DNA of 64,000 bases from Cryptomeria japonica. Taxonomy: Eukaryota; Streptophyta; Pinopsida; Cupressales; Cupressaceae. The stretch's first letter is position 1; every line of letters starts with the position of its first letter. Where the stretch lies: positions 570,171,152-570,235,151 of the forward strand of contig NC_081410.1 of NCBI RefSeq assembly GCF_030272615.1, written 5' to 3'. Position numbers and translations under genes: made by a program. Below the pieces are notes generated by a model. The model had not been told where the DNA came from and made no database searches. It saw only the letters and a program-made list of their open reading frames with translations. Positions 50,165-61,979 of the stretch are shown piece after piece.

Positions 50165-53100
50165 AATCTGAATCAAGATGTATGCATTGCAATCCTCAGA
50201 AAAATGTCACTAAAGTTACCCTTCAATTGAGAAAAGCCATGTTCCCATGTCTCCAACAAGTTCTTAGTGATCTCAATTGTGATCATGATCAGAGTATGGA
50301 ATTCTTCCATTGAATCAAGTGCGTATGTTTCTAGAGTAGCCAAAATAGCTTATGAATTCTTGTAGGGTCTTTGCAATATGTCTACTTGGGGTCTGATTAG
50401 ATTCTTCAATTCCTTGAAGGATCAAATTATTTTTGCCTTTTCAAGATCATAGGTATCTAACTTGTTTTGCAAATCATCCACAGATTTGCCAAAAGAAAAA
50501 ATAGAATCTTGAAGTGGTACATATGCATTACATATCTTCTCTAGCTCTTACTCTATTTCAATTTGTCTATTATTGATATCAAAATAAAAGAAAGAAACAC
50601 TAGAAGTAGATGCAAGAAATTTCTCTCTTGTTTCAATAGTTTTTCTTAATAAATCTTTATTAAGAGATAGAGCATTTTTTCCTACATCAATCTCTTTCAT
50701 GAGCTGCTCTCCACGCTTCTTCCTGTAACTCTTCTCAGCATAAGTTTGTGTTGCTTCTTCTAGGGACTTAAGTTGGTTATATTCATAAGCAACCAATTGA
50801 CCAATTTTGCTAGCAGGAGTTGTCAGATACCCTGTAGCAGTTTCTAGAAGTAGACTTTTCAGAATATCCACAACATTCTGAATGGTTTCTGCTTCCATTC
50901 TTTGTTCTTTAAGTCTCTTTTTGTGTGCCCTAGATTGCATGATAGTTGCAATCTTCATTATTTCAAATGCAGTCATATTATCAACAATTGTAGGCCTTGA
51001 TATGCCTAATGAGTCATCATCATTTTTATCAGTCTATTGTATGACTAATGATGTCACCGATTCAGCAGATGTTACCTTAATAATCTTTTCTTTCTCTTGT
51101 TCTTTCTCCGTTTCCTGTTCAGAAATCTGTGTATCAACTTTTTCATCAGATTCCTTCTGAGTGACCTATGAAACCAATGGGAGTTGGGGTTTCACTAGTA
51201 GTTCCTTGGCTGGTGGAATATCCACTCCTAGTTGAGTTGTCAGTTTCTCAACTTTAGTAACTTGTGAGTCTGTGATTTTAGGTGGCTACATATCTGGTAC
51301 AATAATGTTTCCAGATAGATTGATTGTATCCTGAATATCATCAACAAGTATAAACTGTTTGAAAATAGTGTCATCCTTCTTCTTGACATGATAGACAACA
51401 TCAACTTGCACAATTTATTCTTCATCCATTTCAGGTTGATCAATAGTATCTTGCTAATCCTTCGAAGAATGTATAAGTTCTTGCATCTGTTGGATATTAC
51501 GAGCAATTTTATGAGTCTCAGTTTCAACAGGTTGTACCTTTCCACTAAGTAGCTTCAATCTTCTTATCTTGAAAGAAAATTGGGCTTTGTACTTATCAAC
51601 CAATTCAATTAACTCATCTTTTGTCAAATCAGAAAAATATTGCACAAATACATCATCAATTATTTATTTTTCTTTCTTCACAGCTTCCTCCCATTTATTC
51701 AAAAGAATAGTATATAAGGAATTAGAGATATCCTTTACAATATCATGAGGTAATGTATTATAATGGCACAAATAATTGATTACCTGTTGAATAATTTGTT
51801 CCTTTTCATCTTCATTGAATGAATCAAAATGATCTTTGACATTATCAAATCTGTTTCTTCCTAATGTCCTCATTGTTCTCTCAAAGTTAGTCTTGGGCTT
51901 GTAAGTTAAGACATCAATAGGTACAGTTGCCTTTGGCACTTTCTTCACTTGTTTGGTTGTTTTACCAGTTGCTTTTATTTTCTTGGTTTCCTCCTCAGTA
52001 TCAATACCTTTAGATTTTGCTTGCATAATTAGTTTCTGACCTCTTCTCTTTGATGCAGTCTCCTTCTTTGCATATACTTTAGGTTTTGATTCATTTTTGG
52101 TTTGGACAATTCATGTCACTCTTGTACTTTTTATCACCAGAGGTGCTTGCTCAACCTTCTTCTTCTTACCTTTACTACTTATGGTTGGAACACTACTGGT
52201 TTCAACTTTTGTAGTTTGAACTTCAACTGTATCCAATTTTGCCTTCTTTTTGTCCACTGGAGATGCCAATAGGTTATTGGCATAACTGATCAATAAGTCA
52301 TATTTGACCTCATAGCTCATGTCTTTTGTTTCTTCTTATCTATGCTCAATATCCTCCATCAAACAAAAATCAGTGGTAACTATGAAAATAATGTCCTTAG
52401 CAAAGTGTTTTACCACATCCTCAGGCAATATTACTCTCATACTCATTTTCTTCTGAAATTCATTGAGATATTTATTCATTGCAGTAGAGAAGGTGTTGCT
52501 CACAACCTTGATGTTGTTCTTAATCTAGGCAGATACCGGTAGATCCTTAGATCATTGAAGATCATTAATTCCCGGTAGGAAATTTTGGAAATAAAAGAAT
52601 ATACTGATCAACAATTGTCCAAATTTAAACTTTTGACTGCTATCCTTCTTGATAGACTAAAGATTCAATGATAATTGGCTCCTTATGGCCTCACATAGGT
52701 CATAATTATAATTTTCAGCTATCATTTTATAAGCAGTATATACTGCTACAGATGGAACAGTATTCAATCTACTAGAATAGAATATTCAGTAGCCTATAAC
52801 AATTGCTGCCAACTTAACCTTTGGGTCCTTGATGTTATTGACAAAACAAGAATGCCCATCAGAGGTTGATCTGTTTAGAGTGTTTACTATCTCTTTCGAA
52901 ATTCTCCTCAACTTAGGTACTTCACCGGTTGAGTAAAAACTAGTTACAACTTGAATAGCTTCCTTGGTTATAGTATGATTGCTTTCTAAATACATGTTTT
53001 CCCCATGAACACGACTCAAAATAATTTGGATATGTTCCTCTTCAAAATCTTCAAGAAAATAAGCTACATTATGAAAACCTTTCTCATAAACCCTAAGATA

Positions 53101-53334
53101 TTCTGGTTGAATCTTTCCATTTTTATCGCAAAGGAATTTCAACTAAGAATATATCGAGAATGATCCTAAATCCTAAATCTTGTAGTCGATGTAACTAGAC
53201 AAATCTCCTTTCACTACGACTCCACTAGGAACTTGTGATAAAGCATTATAAGACATAATTCATTCTGCCTTTACAACTTCAATAGGTTTAAATCTGATCA
53301 TCAATTTCTCTACTGATTTAGAAGACGGTGCCAT
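50165..53334 (-). pseudogene. ORF2 of the nested element: ~1,050 codons, unknown protein
   Basis: Begins at 53334 (MAPSSKSVEKLMI) and can be followed in one frame to about 50165. Open pieces at 52786-53142, 52111-52320, 51664-52026, 51454-51645 and 50548-50976 are all in the same frame, separated by single stop codons with no frameshift. At least sixteen stops are present, all explicable as single transitions (for example CAG to TAG). The N-terminal third looks globular. The middle is Lys-rich with KKKAKLDT and SKGKKKKVEQ stretches, which could be nuclear-targeting. The C-terminal third is helical and Glu/Lys-rich. No protease, integrase, RT, RNase H or transposase motif was recognised, and I do not know the family. 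It occupies the place of pol. Confidence 0.75.
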
Positions 53335-53799
53335 TTTAGATAGACTAGATTCAAAGTAGGATTTTTCAAAGAAATACCTTATTTTACTCACACTGCCTCG
53401 TTTATCTGTTGAATACTCAAGTGCACACCATTTCTATCTTCACTAACCTTCAAATCAACTTGATCACTCAAATCCTGATACAACTTTGACTCAAATTAGC
53501 TAGCAATCCTTTCTTAGTTTTGCAAGCACTCAAAAATTCTTTCTCAAATACATTAGGGTAAAAATAACAAAGTGAAACTTGCTTTTATCCTTTTTACCTA
53601 CTGCATTAAATTCTTTCCCGTTATGGTTACAAACCCTAATTACAACGCTTAATAATACTTACATTATTGACAGATGTAAAACTGATTGATAACAGATTGA
53701 CAAAAAGTTATCAAATTTCATGCATTCAAATTATCTTACCAATCATTCATTTCAAGGGGTTCGGAAGTAGGTTTAACATTATGCTCCCCTTAGCCATAT

Positions 53800-55065
53800 C
53801 GAAAAGACTTAATTCATTGGTGCAGGATTCTCCACACTGGGTGAAGGATTTTTTTCTTCTCTAGGTAAATCATCACTCTTCTTCTTTCATATTCATTTCA
53901 TTTCTTCTCTCATTTCTTCAATATTGACCTTCTTCTTGCCTTTCTGATCTTTAGAAGGATTAACCAGTTTGCTCTTTCTGGATCTACAGAACTTTGCCAT
54001 GTGTCCTGGTTTATGACAATGATAGGATGGCATACCAAATGATCTCTAAGGTCTTGCATTACCTCTCCTAGTTATTATTCTCCAATTCATAGCCACATGA
54101 CCTAAGTTGTTACAGATGGTGCAAATGACATTTGTTACCTTTTCCATCTTAGATGGACTAAATTGGTTGCCATAGGGTCTTATTCAGTTCATTTTACCCC
54201 AGTTGTCATAATTTCTCATCCAGTTGCCATTTGGCCTTGGATGCATATGCGATATTGGATTATTTTACATGTGAAGCAATGACCTTCAAATTTCTTGGAC
54301 ATATACCTAGCATTTGTATTGTAGCTTGCATTTCCATTAGGTTTATTTCTACAAACATTTGTAGTGTGACCAGGTTTATGGAAAACAAAACAAATAGGTT
54401 TAAAGACCTTCTTACTGATAGGATTTTTAGCCTTAGGAGAAGATTTGTTCTTATGAGTGTTGCTTTTGGTACCTGAGGATTCTCCTTTTTTTAGATGTGT
54501 GAAAACCAAATCCAGAGGTATCACCATTCATCCTTTGTGATTGAATTTTGTCTTCTAGTAAGGTAGAACTTTTGTTGAACTTTTCCAATTTCCCATTTGC
54601 TTCAGTGAGCTATCTGGTGAGATCTTCATTATGTTTTGATAGGTTCTCTCTCAAAGATGATGCCAATTCAAGATCTAGCTATAAGTTCTCTTTTTCTTCT
54701 TTCTCTACATTCAAATTCTCATGCAAAGTAGCATTCTCTTGCTTGGTCTTGGCAATCTCATGATCTCTTTCCTTGATGAGATCCTCAGCAGTTCTCTTGG
54801 CTTCCAGTTTCTGACTCATGCAGATAGTAAGACCTTCTAGCTCTCTCCCCAAGTTTATCTTTTCATTGTTTAGTTTCTCAACTTCCAAAGCTAAAGCATC
54901 AATATTGGCCTTATCTAAAGAACTATTATCAGATATTTCTAACATTTTTTCAGTTAGCTCTCTCCTTTTGACTTGAGAAGCTTACAGTTTCACCCTTAGG
55001 GTTTCAAGCTCATTTCTACTAGCCTCAAGATCTCTAGCCATCTCAAAGTATCTCATATCCCCCAT
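53800..55065 (-). pseudogene. Gag-like ORF1 of the nested element
   Basis: Starts at 55065 (MGDMRYFEMARDLEASRNEL), shortly after the PBS. A long coiled-coil segment (54679-54945, heptad-like LEVEKLNNEKINLGRELEGL) is followed by several degraded zinc knuckles: CFVFHKPGHTTNVC and CFTC (54216-54527), then CTICNNLGHVAM and YHCHKPGHMAKFC (about 53990-54140). It probably packaged element RNA. A frameshift in an A-run near 54490 and several stops inactivate it. It is unlike the UBN2-type gag of the Copia element at 40-41 kb. Confidence 0.7.
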
Positions 55066-55113
55066 GGTAGCTTTAGGGTTTCCTTCCAAGCGATTAGGCT
55101 TTAAAGAAGTTAG

Positions 55114-55127
55114 GCTCTGATACCAAT
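55114..55127 (-). other. Primer-binding site of the nested element
   Basis: Minus strand attggtatcagagc immediately inside the 5' LTR; initiator-Met tRNA type. Confidence 0.88.
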
Positions 55128-56220
55128 TGATGGACTTGTAAAGCATTGAGAGGGGTGGTGAATCAGTCACACCAAATTCAAAACTACTTTAAACTCTGAC
55201 TAGTAGATATACTTAACAAGTTTGTTAAACAATATGCATGCGAACCAAAATGATATAACAACATCCCCAATAAGTGAAACATCCACCATAACACAAGTGT
55301 TTATATGTGGAAAACCCAAATAGGTAAAAACCACAGTGAGATGGGACTCACAAGTTAACTATCTGCAGTAATAGATAACTGATCAGTTAAGGTCTACAAA
55401 AGGTTGATCTGCTAGGAGCGAATCCTATTAAAGATCCCAAAGCTTACTTAAAAGCTATACCCTATAAAAGGTAGTACCCTGTAAGGAGTAACCTCAATAG
55501 AGGATTTCTGAATCCAAACTATTGGATCACCTGGTTAGAGGATTTTTACAATGAAGCTTGTTAGAGCTTACCCGGTTAGGGGATTTGACTATTGTAGTGA
55601 TTAGAAAACAATAGGTGGTGTGATCTAGTAGTACCACAACTTGCTTGTATAGATCCTCTTCTCTGCACTCAACACTTCATTACTAACATACTCTACAACT
55701 TACCACTTCTGCCTTCACATCAAATCATCACATAACATATCTACTTTTCTCATACAAAATAATTTATTGTGATGTCAATATATAGACATTTAGATTTCAT
55801 GTCGGCCTCTAGAATCATATCACAATTTCCTTGGTGCAGTGTATCTAGTCAAACAATCATAACTCATCACAAAAATATCACCAAAAATTATCAGTAAGGA
55901 TAACTCATCAAGACTAGTGATAAATCATCACATAATCATTGAATATTGGTTGGAACAACAATATCAATTGGAATTAAACATATAAACCATTTATCTTTTG
56001 ATGTTCTCGTGATAATCTCTATTGGATCTTCAGGTTGATGCCTAGTTATGTATATCCACTGATTGTCTCCATGTATATATCGGTTGTCACCATGTACCAG
56101 TTGTAATATAAACAAGTTTGAAGTCACACCGGTAGACAATATGAACATATGTGTGTGTATGTGTTTCATCAATGACAACATATGATGAAGTTATTCATTA
56201 CAACCATCATCAAGCCAACA
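55128..56220 (-). repeat. 5' LTR of the nested non-autonomous element
   Basis: Partner of 48828-49912. Ends at 56220, directly followed by the target duplication ctatg. Confidence 0.93.
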
Positions 56221-56225
56221 CTATG

Positions 56226-57780
56226 TGCAAAGGTTGATTATCTTCAAGTGGAGCATCAACAAGTTGATCTGCAATAACTTGTCCTTTGATGGCTTTGTGT
56301 TCTACATATTCAATATCAAATTCCTTAAGAACCATGATCCATTTAGCCAATCTTCCTGTAAGTATTACTTTCTTGAGAAGATATTTGAGCAGATCAATCT
56401 TAGCCACCAGCTTAATAGAGTGTTCTAACATGTAGTGTCTTAATTTATGTGATGCAAAGACTAATACCAAACAAGCTTTTTCTATGATAGTATAGTTCAT
56501 TTCATAGGACACCAAGGTTATGCTGATATAATATATAGCTCGTTCTTTTTTATTTTCATTCTATTGTGCCAGAAGTGCCCCCACTAACGTATTGGTAGCT
56601 GATATGTATAGAATCAATGGTTTACCTTGAATTGGTGACATCAGTATGGGTGGATTAGAAATATAGTCTTTGATTTGTTATAGATGTTTTTCACAATCTT
56701 CAGCCCAGGTGTATTGTACTCCTTTCCTTAATACTTTTGTGAAGGGTTGAGCTTTGTTTGCTAGCTGAGATATAAAGCATCTTATTGATTGGGGACATCT
56801 TTGTAAACTTCTCATTTGACTAATATTCTTGGGCAGAGGCATTTCCATTATGGCTTGGACCTTTTCAAGATCAACCTCAATTCTTTTCTTTGAAATTATG
56901 TAACCAAGCAATTTCCCTGATGTTACTCCAAATGCACACTTTTTAGGATTTTACCGGAGCTTGAATATTTCCATTCTATCCACTATGAGGACTAGTTCTT
57001 GGATATGTGTGGATCTCTTCATGGTTTTTACTAGGGTGCCATCAACATAATCTTCCATATTTTTGTGCATCATATCATGGAAGATGGTGGTTACCGCTCT
57101 TTGGTTAGTTGCTCCCGCATTCTTTAGTCCAAATGGCATGACGTTCCAACAGAAGGTTCCCCATGCACATGTGAAGGATATCTTTTCGTGATCCTCAAGA
57201 GCTATCTAATTTGATTATAACCAGAGAATCCATCCATTAATGAGTACATCTCATATCCAATAGTCATATTCACTATCATATCAATGTTGGGCAATGGAAA
57301 ATCATCTTTCGAACATTCTTTGTTGAGATCCCTAAATTCTGTGCAAACCCTAATAGATTTGTTTTCCTTTGATATAGGTACTATGTTTGATATCCATTCT
57401 GCATAGTCTATAGCTCTGATAAATCCATCTTTTAGCAATTTTTCTAGCTCAGCTTTGACTAGCAATGCCACATGAGGATGCATCTTACAAAGTTTTTTCT
57501 TGACTGGTTTAACTCCTGATGTAATAGAAAGATGATGCATGATGAGATTAGGATATAGTCTTGGCATATCGGAGTATGTCCATGCAAAGTTGATCTTCTT
57601 TTTTGAGAAGAGGTTGCTGAAATATTTTAACTCTTCTACTAATAATGATTGAGCTAAATGAATCATATGTGGTGTCTCTTGACTTCCAATATTTACTGGT
57701 TGAGTTGGTTCTATCAATATTGAAGAGCTTTCTTGGAAGTGACTTGGCAACATATGAATTATCTCACCCTGAGGTGCCTT
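56226..57780 (-). pseudogene. RT and first RNase H of the minus-strand Tat element
   Basis: RT (57753 to about 56678): KINFAWTYSDMPRL, GVKPVKKKLCKMHP, DGFIRAIDYAEWISN, CTEFRDLNKE, LMDGFSGYNQI, PFGLKNAGAT. The catalytic box reads MEDYVDG instead of YVDD, so the second catalytic Asp is lost. First RNase H at 56210-56515: NYTIIEKACLVLVFASHKLR, AKWIMVLKEFDIEYVEHKAI. Frameshifts occur near 57200 and 56940. The frame is cut by the nested element and resumes at 48822. Confidence 0.85.
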
Positions 57781-59330
57781 AGAGATGTTTTCACCCTTAG
57801 GTGTGTCCTTTACTTTTACTTTCCTTTATTCTGACACCGCCATACTATGGTTTTCATCATTAGAACTTTTATTTTTGTGACTGAGATACTTGATGTCTGT
57901 CTTAGTCATGTTCTCACTTTGCTCACTAGTGGAAGAGTTCATTGGTTCAACTGCATTAAGATAGCAGACTAATGTTTAGTCATTGGCGAAGGTGGGTATA
58001 TTCAAAGGTTGGTTGTAAAGAGTATAGTCAATCAGTTCAAGATGTACCAAGGATAAAGTTTACATAGGTTCAAGGGAGTTCACAGTATTATCATCATAAC
58101 TTCAGACCAAGAAGTCGAATTCCAAAAAACTACCTTGCGTAAGTGTCTCGAGACTAGGAAGAGCTACAACATGATTATAAAAGTTCATGTTAATATTTAG
58201 TGGACCTAACCGAACAAACCTACTCAATAGCATCATCCCCTACTTTAGAGTGGACTATATATCATGGTGTCACAATAACAGGGTCAGCAAGAAGAATCTC
58301 AACATTCATGATGGAGTAGTCACAATATGATGTCGAATAGTTGTTGTTATAAATAGTTCCTCAGTCAGAGTTATCAGAGTAATTAGATGAATTATCTGAC
58401 TCTTCTTCAAGTGATTTAGTAGAAGTGTGTATAATATCAATGCCTACATGTTTGATGTTGCAAGTTCCTTCATGATTTTATTCATTGATCACTTGTATTT
58501 GGCATACCTATTGACACAACCTTGATGGTTTTGTTAGTCCTTGTCATCTTTTCCATTCAGCTTCCTCTAGACTGATGACTGGTCCTACTTCTATAGCTTC
58601 TAATTCTTCTTTTGTAGTTCCATACCTGATTTGTTCTATCTCATTAGAGGGAGAATTTTCTCATGATCTTCCTTCTTTCAGTTGTTGTTCATAGTCTTCT
58701 TGTCTTTGTAGTCTGATTTCCTCTATTTCCTTTTGCAAATTTAAGCGGATTTTCTCTTGTGCTTCATATATGATATCACTAGATTCTTTGGGAGTTTCTA
58801 TAGTAGGTGTATATGAGAGATGATCTAGACCCCATTCATACTCATTCTGAATCATCTACTTTCTTTCTACCAGTGTATGTAACCAGAATATTCAGTGGTG
58901 CAAACAATTCTTTAATTATTTCTACCTCTTCTCTCATATCCTCTGGGACTTCTAGTCCTTGTAGTGTTATTTCTAATACAATTGGAACTTGCATACTAGT
59001 TGCTTCTTCTCTCTTGATTGTTGATTCTTCTTGTTCATTTTCATACTCTTCCTAAGTTTGCTGAGTATTGATTTCTTGTGATGTTGAAGGTAGTATCTTT
59101 TTCCTCCACTTAGGTTGATGGTGAGAAGTATGTTTTTGATCTGATGACTTTCTTGGAGTGTATCCGAGTCCAAATTTGTCATTTATAGACATAGTTTGTA
59201 GTTGAATAGGTTCAACAATACCTTCTTGATGCTTTCCCAGAGGACTGGTACCTAAATATCCCATGCATTGAATCATCTTATAGCCTGGACCATATTGTGT
59301 CGGGAAAATTTCACAATGTCATATTTTTTG
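57781..59330 (-). pseudogene. Linker with G-patch-like motif in the minus-strand Tat element
   Basis: The 59052-59276 frame reads MIQCMGYLGTSPLGKHQEGI and then FGLGYTP. This is the same Gly-spaced G-patch-like pattern as at about 24514-24630 in the plus-strand element, in the same place between protease and RT. Downstream are Glu/Gln-rich helical stretches (58661-58855) with no recognised domain and many frame breaks. Confidence 0.6.
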
Positions 59331-59699
59331 GTTTGTACTATGTTCTTTGAAAAGCCATTTGAGAACAACATCCTCTTCTATTTCATCTACAAGGGAGGTA
59401 GAGGACTGTATAAAGAGACCATTATAAATGACATTTGGAGTTGAAGTTTGTGGCTTCAAAACATCTGATGGTTTTCTCGACTATCTTGGCGATGGAGGAA
59501 GAGACATTAGTGAAAGTACAGGTTCTATTTTGTATCCATCCATGCCAGTGTTTGTGATTTTCAATTTATTTTCTAAATCTTTCAACAAAGTTTATGAACT
59601 TTCTTCTATTATGAAGAACAAAAGCATCACCACTCTACGTTAATGCATTATAGGTATAGCTTGTATCAGCAGAAATACTGACTTCAACTTTGTTATAAG

Positions 59700-60235
59700 G
59701 AAATTTCAAGCATTGATGATATGTAGATGGTACCACCTTCATTTCATGAATCCATGACCTACCCAATAAGATGTTGTACGAAAGAGGAAGGTCAAGCACC
59801 TAAAAGATAACATCTCTTTCCACAAGCCCTACCCTGATTGGTAATAGTACTAGATCTTTTGATGTTCTTTCTTCTTTATCATAAGCTTTGATTGTTATTT
59901 TCTTTGTTGGATCAATGAAATTTTTAGAAAATCCCAGCTGTGTTAGTAGATTGTAGGTACAAATATTCAACCAGGCACCTCCATCTATCAAAACATGTTT
60001 AACTCGGTGTTTATGGATCATACCTTCAATGTGTAATTGTTGGTTATGCGGGCGATTCAGTGAGTTATCATGTTCTTCAGAGAAAGTCATGTAATAAGGT
60101 GAAATCATGTGACCCACCATAGTAGGGGAAAATGTGATGAGCAAAGCTTTGTCCAGGATCTCTCTATGAGCAGAAGAGATCTTAAGCAGTTCAAAAATGG
60201 ATATTTCAACATTAGTTCTTTTCAATTGTTAGATG
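59700..60235 (-). pseudogene. Retropepsin-type protease of the minus-strand Tat element
   Basis: The 59800-60225 frame contains VKHVLIDGGAWLNICTYNLL, with the DGGA active-site form intact, then GFSKNFIDPTKKITIKAYDK. The C-terminal half follows near 59700-59800 ([19 protein letters not shown], in a neighbouring frame). It would cut the element's polyprotein. Confidence 0.8.
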
Positions 60236-60299
60236 ATGCTATAACTAGGAGAGGATGATGAAGCTAGCTATTAATATCTAGCCATGATTGTATCTATTT

Positions 60300-61979
60300 G
60301 TCTATTTGAAGAGTAGAAGTTGAGGAACTATCTCCCTGGAGAGTAACCTTCTTTTGAGCACAGGTCACAACATTTGAAATTTGTGCTTGATTTTGTTTAT
60401 TTTTTATTATGATCACATTGCAATATTCAGGTTGGGAAGATTCAATCATGTTGTCATTGTTAGTGTAGGTGTAATTGACTTTGGCACCTCCCTTGGATTT
60501 TGAGGAATCACCATGTTCATAAACAGGTAAGGGATCTTTAAAAGCTTTGTGATCAGCATTAGTCGTGTGATTTCCAACAATGATCTTTCCAGCATTGATG
60601 AGGTCTTAAATTTCATATCTGAGCTTCATGCAATTGTTTGTTGTATGACCCTTGTTTCGATGGTATTCACAATATTCGTTTTCCCTCCAACATTTGGGTT
60701 TAACTTCTAGATCATATGTCCTAGAATTGTTTGGCAATATTATTAGGTCATTTGCCAATAAATTTTAAAAATTTGATACATATGATTCATCTAGAGGACT
60801 TAAATCATGTTTAGGCTTTGAAAGCCAAGGTTTCTCTTTAAACCATTCTTTTGATTTTTTAGGAGGATTTTCTGCTGCAGTTTCAGCTGCTTTGAGTGCT
60901 TGTTTGCCACTATCCAAGTTAAATATTGTGGATTTTGTTTTTGATTTAACTGTATCTACCACTCCGTCATTAACAACATTTCAATTATTATCTTTGTCGT
61001 ATTTCCACTATTTGTTTTTTTCTTTAGAACTAGAACCTTGTGATGTTTCTTTCCAAAGTGACATATCTCCTTTATTTATGAGCACATCTTCCATTCTAAG
61101 CGCACTATCGATCATTTTGTTGAATGAAGGATACACTTGCATTTAGATACTATATTTCAATTCAGGGATCAGGTTATTGACAAAGATATCCATCTTCTCA
61201 GAATCTGGAATAGGTCATGAATATCTAGAGAACTTCTTTCTCCAATGTTGAAGAAAGATGAGAAAAGGTTCTCCTGTTTTCTGTTTAGTGTTGCAAAGCT
61301 CAATCATAGTGACTGGATGATGAATGTTATAGGAGTATTGTTGTAGAAATAATTGGATTAATACCTCAAAAGTTTTGATTCACATAGGTAGGCTTCAAAA
61401 CCATTCAATAGCTTCTCCTCCTAAGCTTCTTGGGAAGAGGCATATGAGGTATGTTTGTTCGTGCATGAATTCCATACATAAAGCACAAAATTCTCTGACA
61501 TGGTCTTGAGGATATTCATTCCCATAATATTTGTCAAATTTGGGAATCTCCACTCTTGAAGGGAATGGAGGCATGTAAGGGTTTTTGTCAAATGGAAACG
61601 GGCATATCGTGTCTGGAGAATATTGCTTTGATATTTTATCCTTGTTTTACAATTTTGTGATTTTTGTTTGTAACGCTTGCAATTGTTTGTTTACCAGCAC
61701 TAAAGGTGTCTCTTCCTCTTTAGTGATGAGGGTTTCAATATCATAATCAATAGGAAGCTTAGTGCCTTTCTTTGCTAGCTCTAGAAAATGCTCTTCCTTT
61801 TCTCTAGACATGATGATCTTCATCATTTTTTGGAAATGTTTACATTTATTTATAACAGTGTTAGTAGGTTCAGATACTACAGATTTGTCTGATCAGGAAT
61901 CACTGTTAGTAGCATGGTTGTTGAGGTTGTCATAAGTATCATGTTTAGTAGCTTGTCTTTCTTGCCTTTCTTCAGACAT
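60300..61979 (-). pseudogene. Gag of the minus-strand Tat element
   Basis: Starts near 61979 (MSEERQERQ). Conserved core near 61560: PFDKNPYMPPFPSR, IPKFDKYYGNEYPQDHVREF, then SLGGEAIEWF. The distal part has NVVNDGVVDTVKSK (about 60965) and a zinc-knuckle-like CEYHRNKGHTTNNC (about 60630-60670). The same motif order is found in the gag at 21-23 kb. Several stops and at least one frameshift are present. Confidence 0.75.

Larger units (their letters stand above)
48828..56220 (-). mobile_element. Non-autonomous LTR element with gag plus a large unknown ORF
   Basis: 7.4 kb. LTRs of 1085 and 1093 bases match closely; they read TGTTGG...CCATCA on the minus strand. A perfect 5-bp target duplication ctatg (48823-48827 and 56221-56225) flanks it. 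The PBS is complementary to initiator-Met tRNA, and the polypurine tract is the same type as in the Copia element at 35-42 kb. Internally it has a coiled-coil, zinc-knuckle gag and then a ~1,050-codon frame of unknown function. No protease, integrase, RT or RNase H motif is seen. It is inserted between the two RNase H domains of the surrounding Tat element. Confidence 0.9.
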
